A DNA stretch of 64,000 nt, from contig NC_015164.1 in NCBI RefSeq assembly GCF_000190575.1, positions 3,992,001-4,056,000 of the forward strand. The letters run 5' to 3'. The stretch is from Phocaeicola salanitronis DSM 18170. GTDB taxonomy: Bacteria; Bacteroidota; Bacteroidia; Bacteroidales; Bacteroidaceae. This document shows, piece by piece, positions 27,543 to 35,358 of the stretch. Both the position numbers and the translations under genes were made by a program. The notes below the pieces were generated by a model. It saw nothing but the letters and a program-made list of their open reading frames with translations. It had not been told where the DNA came from and ran no database searches. The stretch's first letter is position 1, and every line of letters begins with the position of its first letter.

Positions 27543-28057
27543 GATTGGTTTTATGTGTTTTATCCCTGCTGTTCCTGTTTTCACTCAACTTGACAGCGCA
27601 AGCCTCTGACAAAGGGAAGCGGCTGAGGATATACGAATTGCCACCGTTCGAGCGTGCCATATTTTGCACCAAGCATTACGAGGGTTGGCATGGAAGCCGT
27701 AAGCATCTGCCTTACATAGGATACGGGCACAAATTGTTGCCCGGTGAACGGCTGACCCATAAGATAAGCCGCGCACAGGGCGACAGCCTGCTCCGTGCCG
27801 ATATGCGGAAGCTGTGCCGTATGTTCCGCCGCTTCGGTCGTGACTCGACACTGCTTGCCTGCCTTGCCTATCAGGTAGGCCCGTACCGTCTGTTGGGAAA
27901 CGAGAAACTTCCCAAAAGCAGACTGATACGCAAGCTGGAACGCGGCAACAGGGACATCCATAAGGAATATGTGTCCTTTCGGAAATGGAAAGGCAGGATT
28001 ATCCCAAGCATAGAAAGGCGCAGACGGGTGGAACTCGCCCTGTTGTTTGAGCCATGA
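27539..28057 (+). CDS. Lysozyme-like muramidase of the conjugation system
   Basis: A 172-residue protein with a signal peptide (MRLVLCVLSLLFLFSLNLTAQA). The motif HYEGWHG...YIGYGHKLLPGERL is the phage-type (GH24-like) lysozyme active-site region, with a candidate catalytic Glu in YEGW. The later AYQVGPYRLLG is also typical. It would open peptidoglycan locally to let the transfer apparatus through, the role of TraH/TraQ-like lytic enzymes in Bacteroides elements. It is the last gene of the tra run; about 110 nt then precede the recombinase. Confidence 0.8.
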   Translation: MRLVLCVLSLLFLFSLNLTAQASDKGKRLRIYELPPFERAIFCTKHYEGWHGSRKHLPYIGYGHKLLPGERLTHKISRAQGDSLLRADMRKLCRMFRRFGRDSTLLACLAYQVGPYRLLGNEKLPKSRLIRKLERGNRDIHKEYVSFRKWKGRIIPSIERRRRVELALLFEP

Positions 28058-28168
28058 CAAGTAGAAAAAGACTAAACCATCTGCAAACAATACGGCACGG
28101 AATGACGGAGTTTTTCAATGGTTACACTGTGTATTTTCAGTTTAATAACAAACTAAAAATCAGAAATT

Positions 28169-29386
28169 ATGGCAACATTCAAACTGAAATTCCGCCCTTC
28201 CACCGCTGAAGGCAAGCCTGGCACTATGTATTTCCAAGTGACTCACCGCAGAAGCACGAGAACAGTTTACACCGATTACCGAGTCATGCCCGAAGAATGG
28301 GACGGGCGGACTTCGTTCATCCGCATCACCGGCACACCGGAACGGCGGGCGGAACTGCAACTGATTGCCTCCAAACTGCGGTGGGACTGCAAGCAAATCA
28401 CCTCGCTGATCACGGAAAAGGAACTGGCAATGCTGGAATACACGGCGGACGACATCGTGTCGGCATTCCGGCTCCTGCCGCCGTGCCAGACGTGGTTCGG
28501 CTTCATCCACGGCATGACGGCGAAAAAGCTCCGTGTCGGCAGGCTGGGAACCGCCAAGACCTACCGCGACGCCCTGTCGAGCTTCTCCCAGTTCCGCGAC
28601 GGGGAGGACATGACCGTCGACGCACTGGACGCGGAGACCATGAACCAGTACGAGGCATGGCTGAAAGGACGGGGCGTGAAACGCAACTCCTCGTCGTGCT
28701 ACCTGCGCACCTTGCGCACTCTCTACCGCAAGGCGGTCGAAACCGGACTGACAACCGACAAGCATATTTTCCGCCACGTGTTCACAGGGTTCGCCAAGAC
28801 CGCCAAACGAGCCATACCGTTAAGTTCACTGCGTGCCATCAGGCAGCTTCAGTTGTCCGAAGGCTCTGCCATTGCCTTCGCACGGGACCTCTTCATGCTG
28901 ATTGTCTACCTTCAGGGCATCTCGTTTGTGGACCTTGCCTATTTGAAGAAAGACGACATCCGAAACGGGCAGCTGCACTACAGCCGCAAGAAGACCGGAC
29001 AGGAGCTGACCGTCTGTTGGGAATCCGTCATGCAGGACATTGTGGACAACTACATCCACCTGACGAAAGGCAGTCCGTATCTCTTACCCATTATCACTAA
29101 AACGGACGGCACGGAACGGCGGCAATACGAGCGGATGGAACATAAGGTGAACTATTACCTCAAGAAAATCGGCACGATGGTCGGGTTACAGGCATCCCTG
29201 ACGACATATACGGGGAGGCATACCTGGGCCAGCATCCTGCGGGACATGGGCACCAGCCTGTCCGTCATCAGCAAAGGCTTGGGGCATGAAAGTCTGAAGA
29301 CCACACAAATCTATCTTTCCTCCATCGACATGGAGGGCGTGGTGAAAGCCAACCGAAAAATGATAGGAAAAATTTTTCGTAAATAA
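28169..29386 (+). CDS. Tyrosine recombinase, candidate capsule-promoter invertase
   Basis: A 405-residue protein. The N-terminal arm-binding and core-binding domains (YFQVTHRRSTRTVYTDYRV; GTAKTYRDALSSF) are of the Bacteroides phage_int_SAM_5 type. The catalytic domain has GISFVDLAYLKKDDI (Ser where XerC/D have the first Arg, as in CTnDOT IntDOT), RKKTGQEL, YTGRHTWAS, GLGHESLKTTQIYL with the nucleophile Tyr. It ends 30 bp before the left repeat of the invertible element. Adjacent tyrosine recombinases with upxY are known to invert promoters of B. thetaiotaomicron capsule loci, so it probably flips this one. An ICE integrase role is the alternative. Confidence 0.85.
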   Translation: MATFKLKFRPSTAEGKPGTMYFQVTHRRSTRTVYTDYRVMPEEWDGRTSFIRITGTPERRAELQLIASKLRWDCKQITSLITEKELAMLEYTADDIVSAFRLLPPCQTWFGFIHGMTAKKLRVGRLGTAKTYRDALSSFSQFRDGEDMTVDALDAETMNQYEAWLKGRGVKRNSSSCYLRTLRTLYRKAVETGLTTDKHIFRHVFTGFAKTAKRAIPLSSLRAIRQLQLSEGSAIAFARDLFMLIVYLQGISFVDLAYLKKDDIRNGQLHYSRKKTGQELTVCWESVMQDIVDNYIHLTKGSPYLLPIITKTDGTERRQYERMEHKVNYYLKKIGTMVGLQASLTTYTGRHTWASILRDMGTSLSVISKGLGHESLKTTQIYLSSIDMEGVVKANRKMIGKIFRK

Positions 29387-29484
29387 TAACCGGAAATGTT
29401 CGACAAATTTCACACCTGTATAATATGAAACGGCGGATTTTTGCAACTGACTGATTATCAATGTGTATTTTTGTGTGGAATCCC

Positions 29485-29523
29485 ATTTTAGTCGAACAAA
29501 TGCAGCTTTTGTTCGACTAAAAT
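29485..29523. other. 16-bp perfect stem-loop inside the invertible element
   Basis: 29485-29500 pairs perfectly with 29508-29523 around a 7-nt loop (TGCAGCT). The stem has AATTTTAGTC-type AT-rich ends and a GTCGAACA core. It can act as a bidirectional terminator insulating the recombinase from the capsule operon, or as a dyad binding site. It lies between the two candidate rightward promoters, so only the right-hand promoter escapes it. Confidence 0.6.
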
Positions 29524-29578
29524 TCCGAATCTTTAAAATTTTCTGCCTATAAAATGGCTCTGTATTAAATCTTTTTAT

Positions 29579-29586
29579 TACCTTTG
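29579..29586 (+). promoter_or_regulatory. Capsule-locus promoter -7 element in ON orientation
   Basis: TACCTTTG matches TAnnTTTG and would start transcription near 29593, at the inner edge of the right inverted repeat. The -33 region is weak (TGGC near 29555). A second candidate rightward promoter exists inside the element, TTTG at 29440-29443 with TATTTTTG at 29466-29473 (22-bp gap), upstream of the palindrome. Confidence 0.65.
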
Positions 29587-29675
29587 CAACGTATCCGCCG
29601 TTTCATATTATACAGCAATAGTAAAGCGGTGGGTATAGAAGAGACTTAATTGATTGAAAACTAAATACTTGTGAT

Positions 29676-29750
29676 ATGGAAGTAAAAATGTTAAAGCGCA
29701 TTGCGCTTTGTTCTTCTCGTCACATAACAACGGCAGGCCATTGTTGCTGA
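29676..29750 (+). CDS. Possible leader peptide in the capsule mRNA
   Basis: A 24-codon frame (begins MEVKMLKRIALC, ends GHCC) at the start of the long untranslated leader. It covers a 7-bp hairpin (AAAGCGC-ATT-GCGCTTT, 29693-29709). No good Shine-Dalgarno is seen, but Bacteroides often lacks one. It could couple translation with leader structure, or be chance. Only position and the overlapping hairpin support it. Confidence 0.25.
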   Translation: MEVKMLKRIALCSSRHITTAGHCC

Positions 29751-29884
29751 GTTTTTACTCCAGAATGCTGCCGCTAAACCTAAAGAATGCTGTAAACAAC
29801 GCCTGAAAAACGTCTTGAAAATGTTTGAAAAGCGTGGTGATTCAAATTCGGAGAGGTATCAGTTAGCCGTCATGCGATTGCCAT

Positions 29885-29909
29885 GGGGGTAGCGTAAAGA
29901 ACGCTTTTT
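29885..29909 (+). terminator. ops-like motif joined to an intrinsic terminator in the upxY leader
   Basis: GGGGGTAGCGT at 29885-29895 resembles the E. coli RfaH ops element GGCGGTAGCGT (one mismatch). Its AGCGT also forms the left arm of a hairpin with ACGCT (29901-29905, loop AAAGA), followed directly by TTTTT. UpxY-family factors prevent early termination in capsule leaders. This layout looks like a terminator plus recruitment site about 200 nt before upxY. Recruitment by the ops-like motif is an inference. Confidence 0.5.
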
Positions 29910-30103
29910 CGTGAATGAAGAATGAAGAGTGAAGAATTAAGAGTTCACCATGCGGCATGACAACATAACGATGCTTCATAACTTAGCTCAAAACATCTTT
30001 TGCTCGTTATAACAGCGAAACAGTCATCATTCTTCAATCTTCATTGGCTTACGCCGAACGTTGTTTCATTATTCTTCATTCATCATTCTTAATTTATCTC
30101 ACA

Positions 30104-31606
30104 GTGCCTGACAAACTCAACAGTGTAGATTACCATTGGTTTCTTGTCTGCACCAAACCCGGACATGAACCGGAGTTGTGCTTGCTCATCGAGCGCGAAA
30201 AGGGCAAGATACGGAACATACTGGAGGTCTATTGCCCTACGCATACCAAGGTCTATGTGCGCCGTGGTGACAATGAACAGCAACAGCCCTTTTTCAACGG
30301 CTACGTGTTCGTGCTTGCCACCCAAGATGCATTGGTAGAGTTTCTCCGTGACAACAATTCCGACGCTTATATTTGGTACAACCGGAAGTGCACACCGGAC
30401 GAGAAAGCCACAGTCTGCACCATCCCCGAATCGCAGATGCGTGCATTCCGTGACTACAACGAGAACTATGCCGACAAGGTGATTGTGTTGGAACGGCCTT
30501 ACACCGACTATGCGGTTAACGCGAAAACGGACGAGCCGAACGAAATCGTGCGTGTGGTTGACGGTCCGCTTGCCGGATGTGAAGGCTACATTTGCCGCTT
30601 CCACAAGAAAAAAGGACTGGTATTCCGCGTTCAGGGCTTGATACCGGGCAGCTGGCTGACCGTCACTTACCCCAATGTATCCGACCTCCACGTTGTCCGA
30701 CTACACAATGCCGAGGGCGACCGTTTGTCCATAGGCACGGAGAAAGGACGCGCCGTTGACCTGCTTACCGGCATCCTGCAAGGCTGCGGTTACGGAGAAC
30801 GCACACAGTCCCTGTTTTATGAACTGATGGAGCGTCTTGCCGCCGACCTGTCGTTGGAGGCTCTTTGCAAGTATTTCCAGAAGCAAGGGGAAAAGGCATT
30901 GGCAGACCGTCTTGCCAAACTGACTACCAAAGAGGCAGAACTTCTGATAAACCTTGCCCGCTATGAGCATGACACGCCCGGATATGTGAAGGAAAACTGG
31001 CCAAGCCTCATTTTCCGCCCGCTCCTTACGCCGACATCGGGAATAATCATAGAAAAAGACAAGGGTGAAGTGGAGTTGCAACATAAGGATTACACGGAAA
31101 TCATCCGCAGGGTGGACATCACCGAAGAGGTCTATTACCCCAGCAGGCAGGAGGACGGGAAAGTCACCACTGCCTATTATGCCCACATCGGCATGAGGAA
31201 GGAAAAGGACGACCTCGTTTTCTTCGCCAACTGGGACGATTTTCTTCGCGAATATTTCCTGACGGCAGGAAAAGCCAACGAGAAGTTGGTTTCCGGTAAG
31301 GTGCAGAAAGTCCGTAACGAGATTACACTTAAGGAAACGGAAAAGCTCATTGAGTCTTTCCGCAACTATGCGCCTACATTATATAAGGTATTGACGGATG
31401 CGGATTCTGCCGTAAAAGCCGTGCAGGACTTTAAGGTCGGTGAAGATACGTTGAATGTCTTTACCATCCGGTCTTCAGCACAGGAAAAGGATGCGGCAAA
31501 GGACAAGCTGATACAGACCTGCGTCCGCATCTGCAAGGAAATCAACACCACCAACCACCTTGCCGTATGGCGCAGGTACCTGCGGACGGTATGGCTGCAC
31601 AATTGA
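30104..31606 (+). CDS. upxY: UpxY-type NusG-like antiterminator with C-terminal extension
   Basis: A 500-residue protein. I start at GTG 30104 (VPDKLNSVDYHWFLVCTKPG); a TTG at 30044 would add a stretch made of repeat-like DNA. The N-terminal 170 residues form the NusG N-terminal domain (YHWFLVCTKPGHEPELCLLI; FFNGYVFVLA) followed by a KOW-like segment (EIVRVVDGPLAGCEGYICRF). UpxY proteins antiterminate their own capsule operon. This one carries about 320 extra residues of unknown function; typical UpxY is about 170-190. It is first in the capsule operon, after a 490-nt leader. Confidence 0.85.
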   Translation: MPDKLNSVDYHWFLVCTKPGHEPELCLLIEREKGKIRNILEVYCPTHTKVYVRRGDNEQQQPFFNGYVFVLATQDALVEFLRDNNSDAYIWYNRKCTPDEKATVCTIPESQMRAFRDYNENYADKVIVLERPYTDYAVNAKTDEPNEIVRVVDGPLAGCEGYICRFHKKKGLVFRVQGLIPGSWLTVTYPNVSDLHVVRLHNAEGDRLSIGTEKGRAVDLLTGILQGCGYGERTQSLFYELMERLAADLSLEALCKYFQKQGEKALADRLAKLTTKEAELLINLARYEHDTPGYVKENWPSLIFRPLLTPTSGIIIEKDKGEVELQHKDYTEIIRRVDITEEVYYPSRQEDGKVTTAYYAHIGMRKEKDDLVFFANWDDFLREYFLTAGKANEKLVSGKVQKVRNEITLKETEKLIESFRNYAPTLYKVLTDADSAVKAVQDFKVGEDTLNVFTIRSSAQEKDAAKDKLIQTCVRICKEINTTNHLAVWRRYLRTVWLHN

Positions 31607-31612
31607 AGTTGA

Positions 31613-31704
31613 CAAGGTATCAGTTGACAAGGCAACAAGGTTCTGAATAGTTTCACTAATGGCATCTAAAACCTTGTTAACTAGTCAACGAGTCAACTTG
31701 TTAC
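31613..31704. repeat. Imperfect palindromic intergenic repeat downstream of upxY
   Basis: The left half has GTTGAC units and AACAAGGTT (31634-31642); the right half has the complements AACCTTGTT (31670-31678) and GTCAAC units (31685-31697). This makes a long imperfect hairpin at the end of upxY. It may act as a terminator or attenuator. The IS1380-family element is inserted 5 bp to its right. Confidence 0.5.
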
Positions 31705-31709
31705 CTAAA

Positions 31710-33303
31710 CCTTAAATCCGCAACTCCATTCCCGAAGTGCTACCTACATAAAGAGAAATGGACTTTTGATTCGTAAGATAACCATTAAGTCCTCGCGTCC
31801 GTTTCAATGCGCATACCATCCCCTTACCCCATAAAGCGACTTGAGGCAATACGCAATCAGTGGCCATCAAGTGATGTAAATCATCCGGAAGAAGTTTTGA
31901 AGGCTTCTGCATATGCATGGTTGTCGGTGTAGATATTCAGCACACATTGCCTTGCGGTCTTAATCCACTTGGCAGGTACTGAAATGAATTTGAAGACAAA
32001 CGTCTTGATACGGCTGGTTTCCTTGAGCCCGAACTTCTTCACTTCAATCCTTTGCATGATGGCCTTGTAGAAATTGCGTATCAGTGCCGTCAGGAGCAGG
32101 AACACGGTATTTTCCGCCATGAAGGATTTAGGCAGTCTGTCCCATCCAAACCCATTGTTCATGTCATCAAAGACGCGTTCCTTGCCACCGCGCATGTTAT
32201 AGAACTCCACGATGTCCCTCATGGATGATTCGTAATCGTTGGTCAGGATGCAGCGGTATGTATATTCCCCCTCCCACAGGTCCGGTCCACTGCCCATGCG
32301 TCTCTGTCTCTGGATTACCAGGCGATACGGTTTGCCCTTCCACTTCTCAACGAGAATGGAGTTCAACTCAAACACGATGCCGTTTATCTCTTCCTTCTTC
32401 CACCCTCTGAGCGCGAAGATGTCATCATAGAGCGAGCAGCAGCGGTTGGCGCGTATGTAGAATGTCCTGCAATGCTTCCTGACCTCATCCACAATGTCTT
32501 CAGAGCATGAGCCGCAGTCGGCCCTGAAGCGTTTGACTGTCAGCTTCTTCTCTTCAAGTCTCTCCAAAATCCTCTTTAGCGTGTCCTTCTGGTGAAAGCG
32601 TACATTGGTGTTGCCGTCGCTGTTCTCTATGCCGACAATCATGTCGCCGATAACGGCCACACCGGACCTGTAACCAAGAAATTTCTTGTACGTGGGCTTT
32701 GCATCGTACTTCTCCGCCTCAATGAACTGGTGGTCAAAGTCAACGTCATACTCCCCGCCCTCTTTCAACTGCCCTGTGGACAACAGGCAATTCAGGAGCA
32801 ATGTGTTGAGTGTGTCTGCCGTATTGAAATCATAGGACTTTCCGGCATCAGACGTGTATGAGATGTTTTCCCGGGTCAGTTCGTTTATTGCCCTAAGGAT
32901 GGTGTCGGCGCTACAGGTGCGGAGTGTGGGGTGAAGGGAAAGATGACTCATTAAGTGGGCGGTGACATCCTCAACGCAAGAACCGCCGCAGAAGTAAACG
33001 CATAGGAGGGAGCGGATGATTTCGCTGTATTGATAACCATAGAGTTTGCATCTCAACCCAAGTGTTGAGTCAATTGTAGAGGAGAGAAGGGAGGTAAATT
33101 GCTCCATGATTGGAAATATGCCTCCAAAAGGAGTGAGTCTTTCGGATTTTATTGCTACCTTTGCCATGCCTGTTGCGGTTTTCTTTGTCTTTGGATTCGC
33201 AACACTAAGGTAAGTGAAAACGCTGACATGGCAAAAACCTGGGCAACAAAATGTTGCTCAGGAACTTATAAAAATAATTATCAATTATGTTGCGGAATTA
33301 AGG
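31710..33303. mobile_element. IS1380-family insertion sequence, complete
   Basis: A 1594-bp element with imperfect 15-bp terminal inverted repeats: CCTTAAATCCGCAAC at 31710-31724 and the complement of CCTTAATTCCGCAAC at 33289-33303 (one mismatch). CTAAA is directly repeated on both flanks (31705-31709 and 33304-33308), a 5-bp target duplication that proves a transposition event. The transposase gene fills most of it on the minus strand. A terminal hairpin (33238-33262, 10-bp stem) lies upstream of the transposase and would shield it from outside transcription. Confidence 0.95.
31881..33167 (-). CDS. IS1380-family transposase
   Basis: A 428-residue DDE transposase. The IS1380 family layout is seen: an N-terminal region (LTPFGGIFPIMEQFTSLLSS), the stretch YDVDFDHQFIEAEKYDAKPT around the first catalytic Asp, VKRFRADCGSCSEDIVDE with the second Asp, and the C-terminal NMRGGKERVFDDMNNGFGWDRLP carrying the catalytic Glu. 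The frame is intact, so the element is potentially active. The start ATG at 33167 lies 136 bp inside the right end. It is transcribed opposite to the capsule operon. Confidence 0.95.
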   Translation of the reverse strand: MAKVAIKSERLTPFGGIFPIMEQFTSLLSSTIDSTLGLRCKLYGYQYSEIIRSLLCVYFCGGSCVEDVTAHLMSHLSLHPTLRTCSADTILRAINELTRENISYTSDAGKSYDFNTADTLNTLLLNCLLSTGQLKEGGEYDVDFDHQFIEAEKYDAKPTYKKFLGYRSGVAVIGDMIVGIENSDGNTNVRFHQKDTLKRILERLEEKKLTVKRFRADCGSCSEDIVDEVRKHCRTFYIRANRCCSLYDDIFALRGWKKEEINGIVFELNSILVEKWKGKPYRLVIQRQRRMGSGPDLWEGEYTYRCILTNDYESSMRDIVEFYNMRGGKERVFDDMNNGFGWDRLPKSFMAENTVFLLLTALIRNFYKAIMQRIEVKKFGLKETSRIKTFVFKFISVPAKWIKTARQCVLNIYTDNHAYAEAFKTSSG

Positions 33304-33313
33304 CTAAAATAAA

Positions 33314-34435
33314 ATGCTTACATTTATCCAATTCTCCTCCCGTTGGAAGCAGCTCCATCACCCCACCATGAACGTGGATGGTGACGTGGCTTTCTTTTAT
33401 CAGCTGTACGTCAGACTGTATCATCTTATCGGACAGGAAGCGAAGTGTTTCGACAATCATAAAATATTTCACTTTCTGCTCTATATAGAGAATACCGTTG
33501 CCGTCGGGATTGACGGCGTTTATGAATACAGGTACCGCTGCGTAGGCGATGTGGACAGCCGCTGGTGCGACGGATTTGACATGAGTGCCAATGCAGATTC
33601 TGAAGTCCACAACCTCGTGGGCAGAGCCGTGGCGGACGCAAAATATAGCGCCCTTCGGCAATGGATGGTCGAAAGCGTGCTGTCAGGTGATTTCTCCCGT
33701 TTGAGTGAAATGCTGGCATGGTTTGTGCGCGAGGACAAAATCCTGCAGCAGGTCTTTCCCGACCTGCGTTGCCGCAAGGCGATGTTCATGCAGCTCGTTG
33801 GAAATAAACAAACTGCCAAGAATATGCTGTGGGCAGATCTTGCTTTCAACTGGCATGACAAGCGCGGCGACTCTTTGGCAAATACCATAGCCAAACAGTT
33901 CCGCTATGAAGCATCTTTTGTAGAGGGAAAGGAAAAGACTTTGCTGAAGGAAGCGGCAGAAATACTCGATGCTATCCGTTCCGAACGACTGGATACTTAT
34001 ACGGTCATTGAAATGAAAGACGAACGCACGTTTACCTTGCTCCACAGGGACGGACGTATGTTCAGTGACGTGATTTTTCCGCAGCCGATGCCTGAGAATG
34101 CACAAGGCTGTCATATTGCCGTCCAACTCGTCACATACAATAATATAACATACATAAGCGGTTCAGCAGTCCGGCTTGATAAAGAAGCCCTGCCTACATG
34201 GAACGGCGAAACCAACTGGAACGACATCGTGCAGAAAGAGCAGGATGCGGCGAAGCTCACATCCTTCACCACCACGTTCGGCAAGCGGATGTGCTTATAT
34301 GATGACCTTTACACCGTTCCGGAAGATCCGGAGGAAGCCTATTACGCCGATATGGGCATCCATTTCGACGAGCCGAACATTTTTGATTTTCTCAGAGGTC
34401 GGCCGAACGGCAGGGTAATCTATTTTGGCAGTTGA
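33314..34435 (+). CDS. Capsule-locus protein of unknown function
   Basis: A 373-residue protein with no family I recognise. The start is uncertain: ATG 33314 lies 10 bp after the IS end with an in-frame stop immediately upstream (TAA in the target duplication), and ATG 33368 is an alternative. The central part is helical (FSRLSEMLAWFVREDKILQQ) and the end is acidic (DEPNIFDFLRGRPNGRVIYF). Because the stop upstream is present both with and without the IS, the IS has not cut the gene. It lies 22 nt before the decayed recombinase. Confidence 0.55.
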   Translation: MLTFIQFSSRWKQLHHPTMNVDGDVAFFYQLYVRLYHLIGQEAKCFDNHKIFHFLLYIENTVAVGIDGVYEYRYRCVGDVDSRWCDGFDMSANADSEVHNLVGRAVADAKYSALRQWMVESVLSGDFSRLSEMLAWFVREDKILQQVFPDLRCRKAMFMQLVGNKQTAKNMLWADLAFNWHDKRGDSLANTIAKQFRYEASFVEGKEKTLLKEAAEILDAIRSERLDTYTVIEMKDERTFTLLHRDGRMFSDVIFPQPMPENAQGCHIAVQLVTYNNITYISGSAVRLDKEALPTWNGETNWNDIVQKEQDAAKLTSFTTTFGKRMCLYDDLYTVPEDPEEAYYADMGIHFDEPNIFDFLRGRPNGRVIYFGS

Positions 34436-34456
34436 CAGACAGACAAAATATAAAAA

Positions 34457-35311
34457 ATGGATAACAACAGACAGAAGAATGTACAGACGGTAGCTGTTCA
34501 CGTTGACAGCCAAAATGTAACTGGTTTTGGTTTTGTCGCCTATACCAATTCTCGCGTTGAGAAGCTGCGGGACGAGGGGCGTTATGATGCGGCAATAAAA
34601 CTGAAAAAGTATCTCAGGAAGTTCCTCAACTATTTAGGCAAGAACGAAGTGCCTTTCAAGGACATCGATGCCCTGCTGATGCGCAACTACCACACCTGGC
34701 TGAAGAACCAAGAGTTAGGACGCAACACCATTTCCCTCTATATCCGGAATTTGAAGCGTGTCTATAAACTTGCCGTAAATGACGGACTTGCTGCTGACTG
34801 CAACCCTTTCGAGGGCCTGGACGTAAGCTACCGCGTCAAGAAATACAGATACGGCCTGACGCTCGATGAAGTGAAACGTCTGCGTGACCTTGACCTGAGC
34901 GGTGAATCAGAGATGACCGTCTTCGCCCGCGACATCTTCCTGTTCACGGTTTATACCAAGGGCATGAGGAGCGACGACATCTTCCGCCTGACAAGCAAGA
35001 ATATCAAGAACGGACAGCTCACTTACCGCCAGCACGTCACCGGCAAGGAAATCTCCCTTCCCTGGGAGCTGGCGATGCAGGAGATTGCCGACCGCTACAA
35101 GCGGAAAGGCTCGACCCTCCTCTTCCCCGTCATCACGGCAAAATCCCCACACGAGCAATGGATACAGTATGACGGTATTCTGCACCGTATTAATTACAAC
35201 CTGAAGAAATTGGGCGAAAAGATAGGACTCGGTTATCCGCTGAACCTCACCGTCGCAAGGCATTCGTGGGAAAGTATGACCAAGAGCGTAAGCATAAGCG
35301 ACCTGTTGTAA
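34457..35311 (+). pseudogene. Truncated tyrosine recombinase
   Basis: 284 codons that begin with normal tyrosine-recombinase N-terminal and core domains (FLNYLGKNEVPFKDIDALLM; NTISLYIRNLKRVYKLAVND). The first catalytic Arg is present in YTKGMRSDDIFRL, and ARHSWESMTKS holds the second His-Arg box. The frame then stops after SVSISDLL, losing the last conserved His and the nucleophile Tyr, about 45 residues. No continuation is visible in other frames downstream. It was probably a second invertase or integrase that lost activity; a partial regulatory role cannot be excluded. Confidence 0.7.
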
Positions 35312-35358
35312 CCATGCTGCACTTCCTACCCGGTTGAAATAAGAAGATTACAGTCTCT

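Larger units (their letters stand above)
29416..29615. repeat. Invertible promoter element bounded by 23-bp inverted repeats
   Basis: The left repeat (29416-29438, starts CTGTATAATATG) and right repeat (29593-29615, ends CATATTATACAG) are perfect 23-bp inverted repeats separated by 154 bp. Such an element beside a tyrosine recombinase and ahead of upxY is the signature of phase-variable capsule promoters in Bacteroides. In this sequence the promoters in it point toward upxY (ON). A reverse orientation would direct transcription into the 3' end of the recombinase gene. The internal palindrome at 29485-29523 is separate. Confidence 0.9.

Noticed and set aside
30044..30103. TTG-initiated extension of UpxY
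   Set aside because: The DNA is part of the purine-rich repeat and the encoded residues look unlike NusG-family N-termini.
33156..33163. Firm call of an outward promoter in the IS right end
   Set aside because: TACCTTTG matches the -7 element, but it overlaps the transposase start codon region and lacks a good -33 element, so it is mentioned only as a test.
31606..33314. Idea that the IS1380 element interrupts a single gene spanning upxY and the gene at 33314
   Set aside because: upxY ends with its own stop well before the IS, and an in-frame stop lies just before 33314 both with and without the IS.
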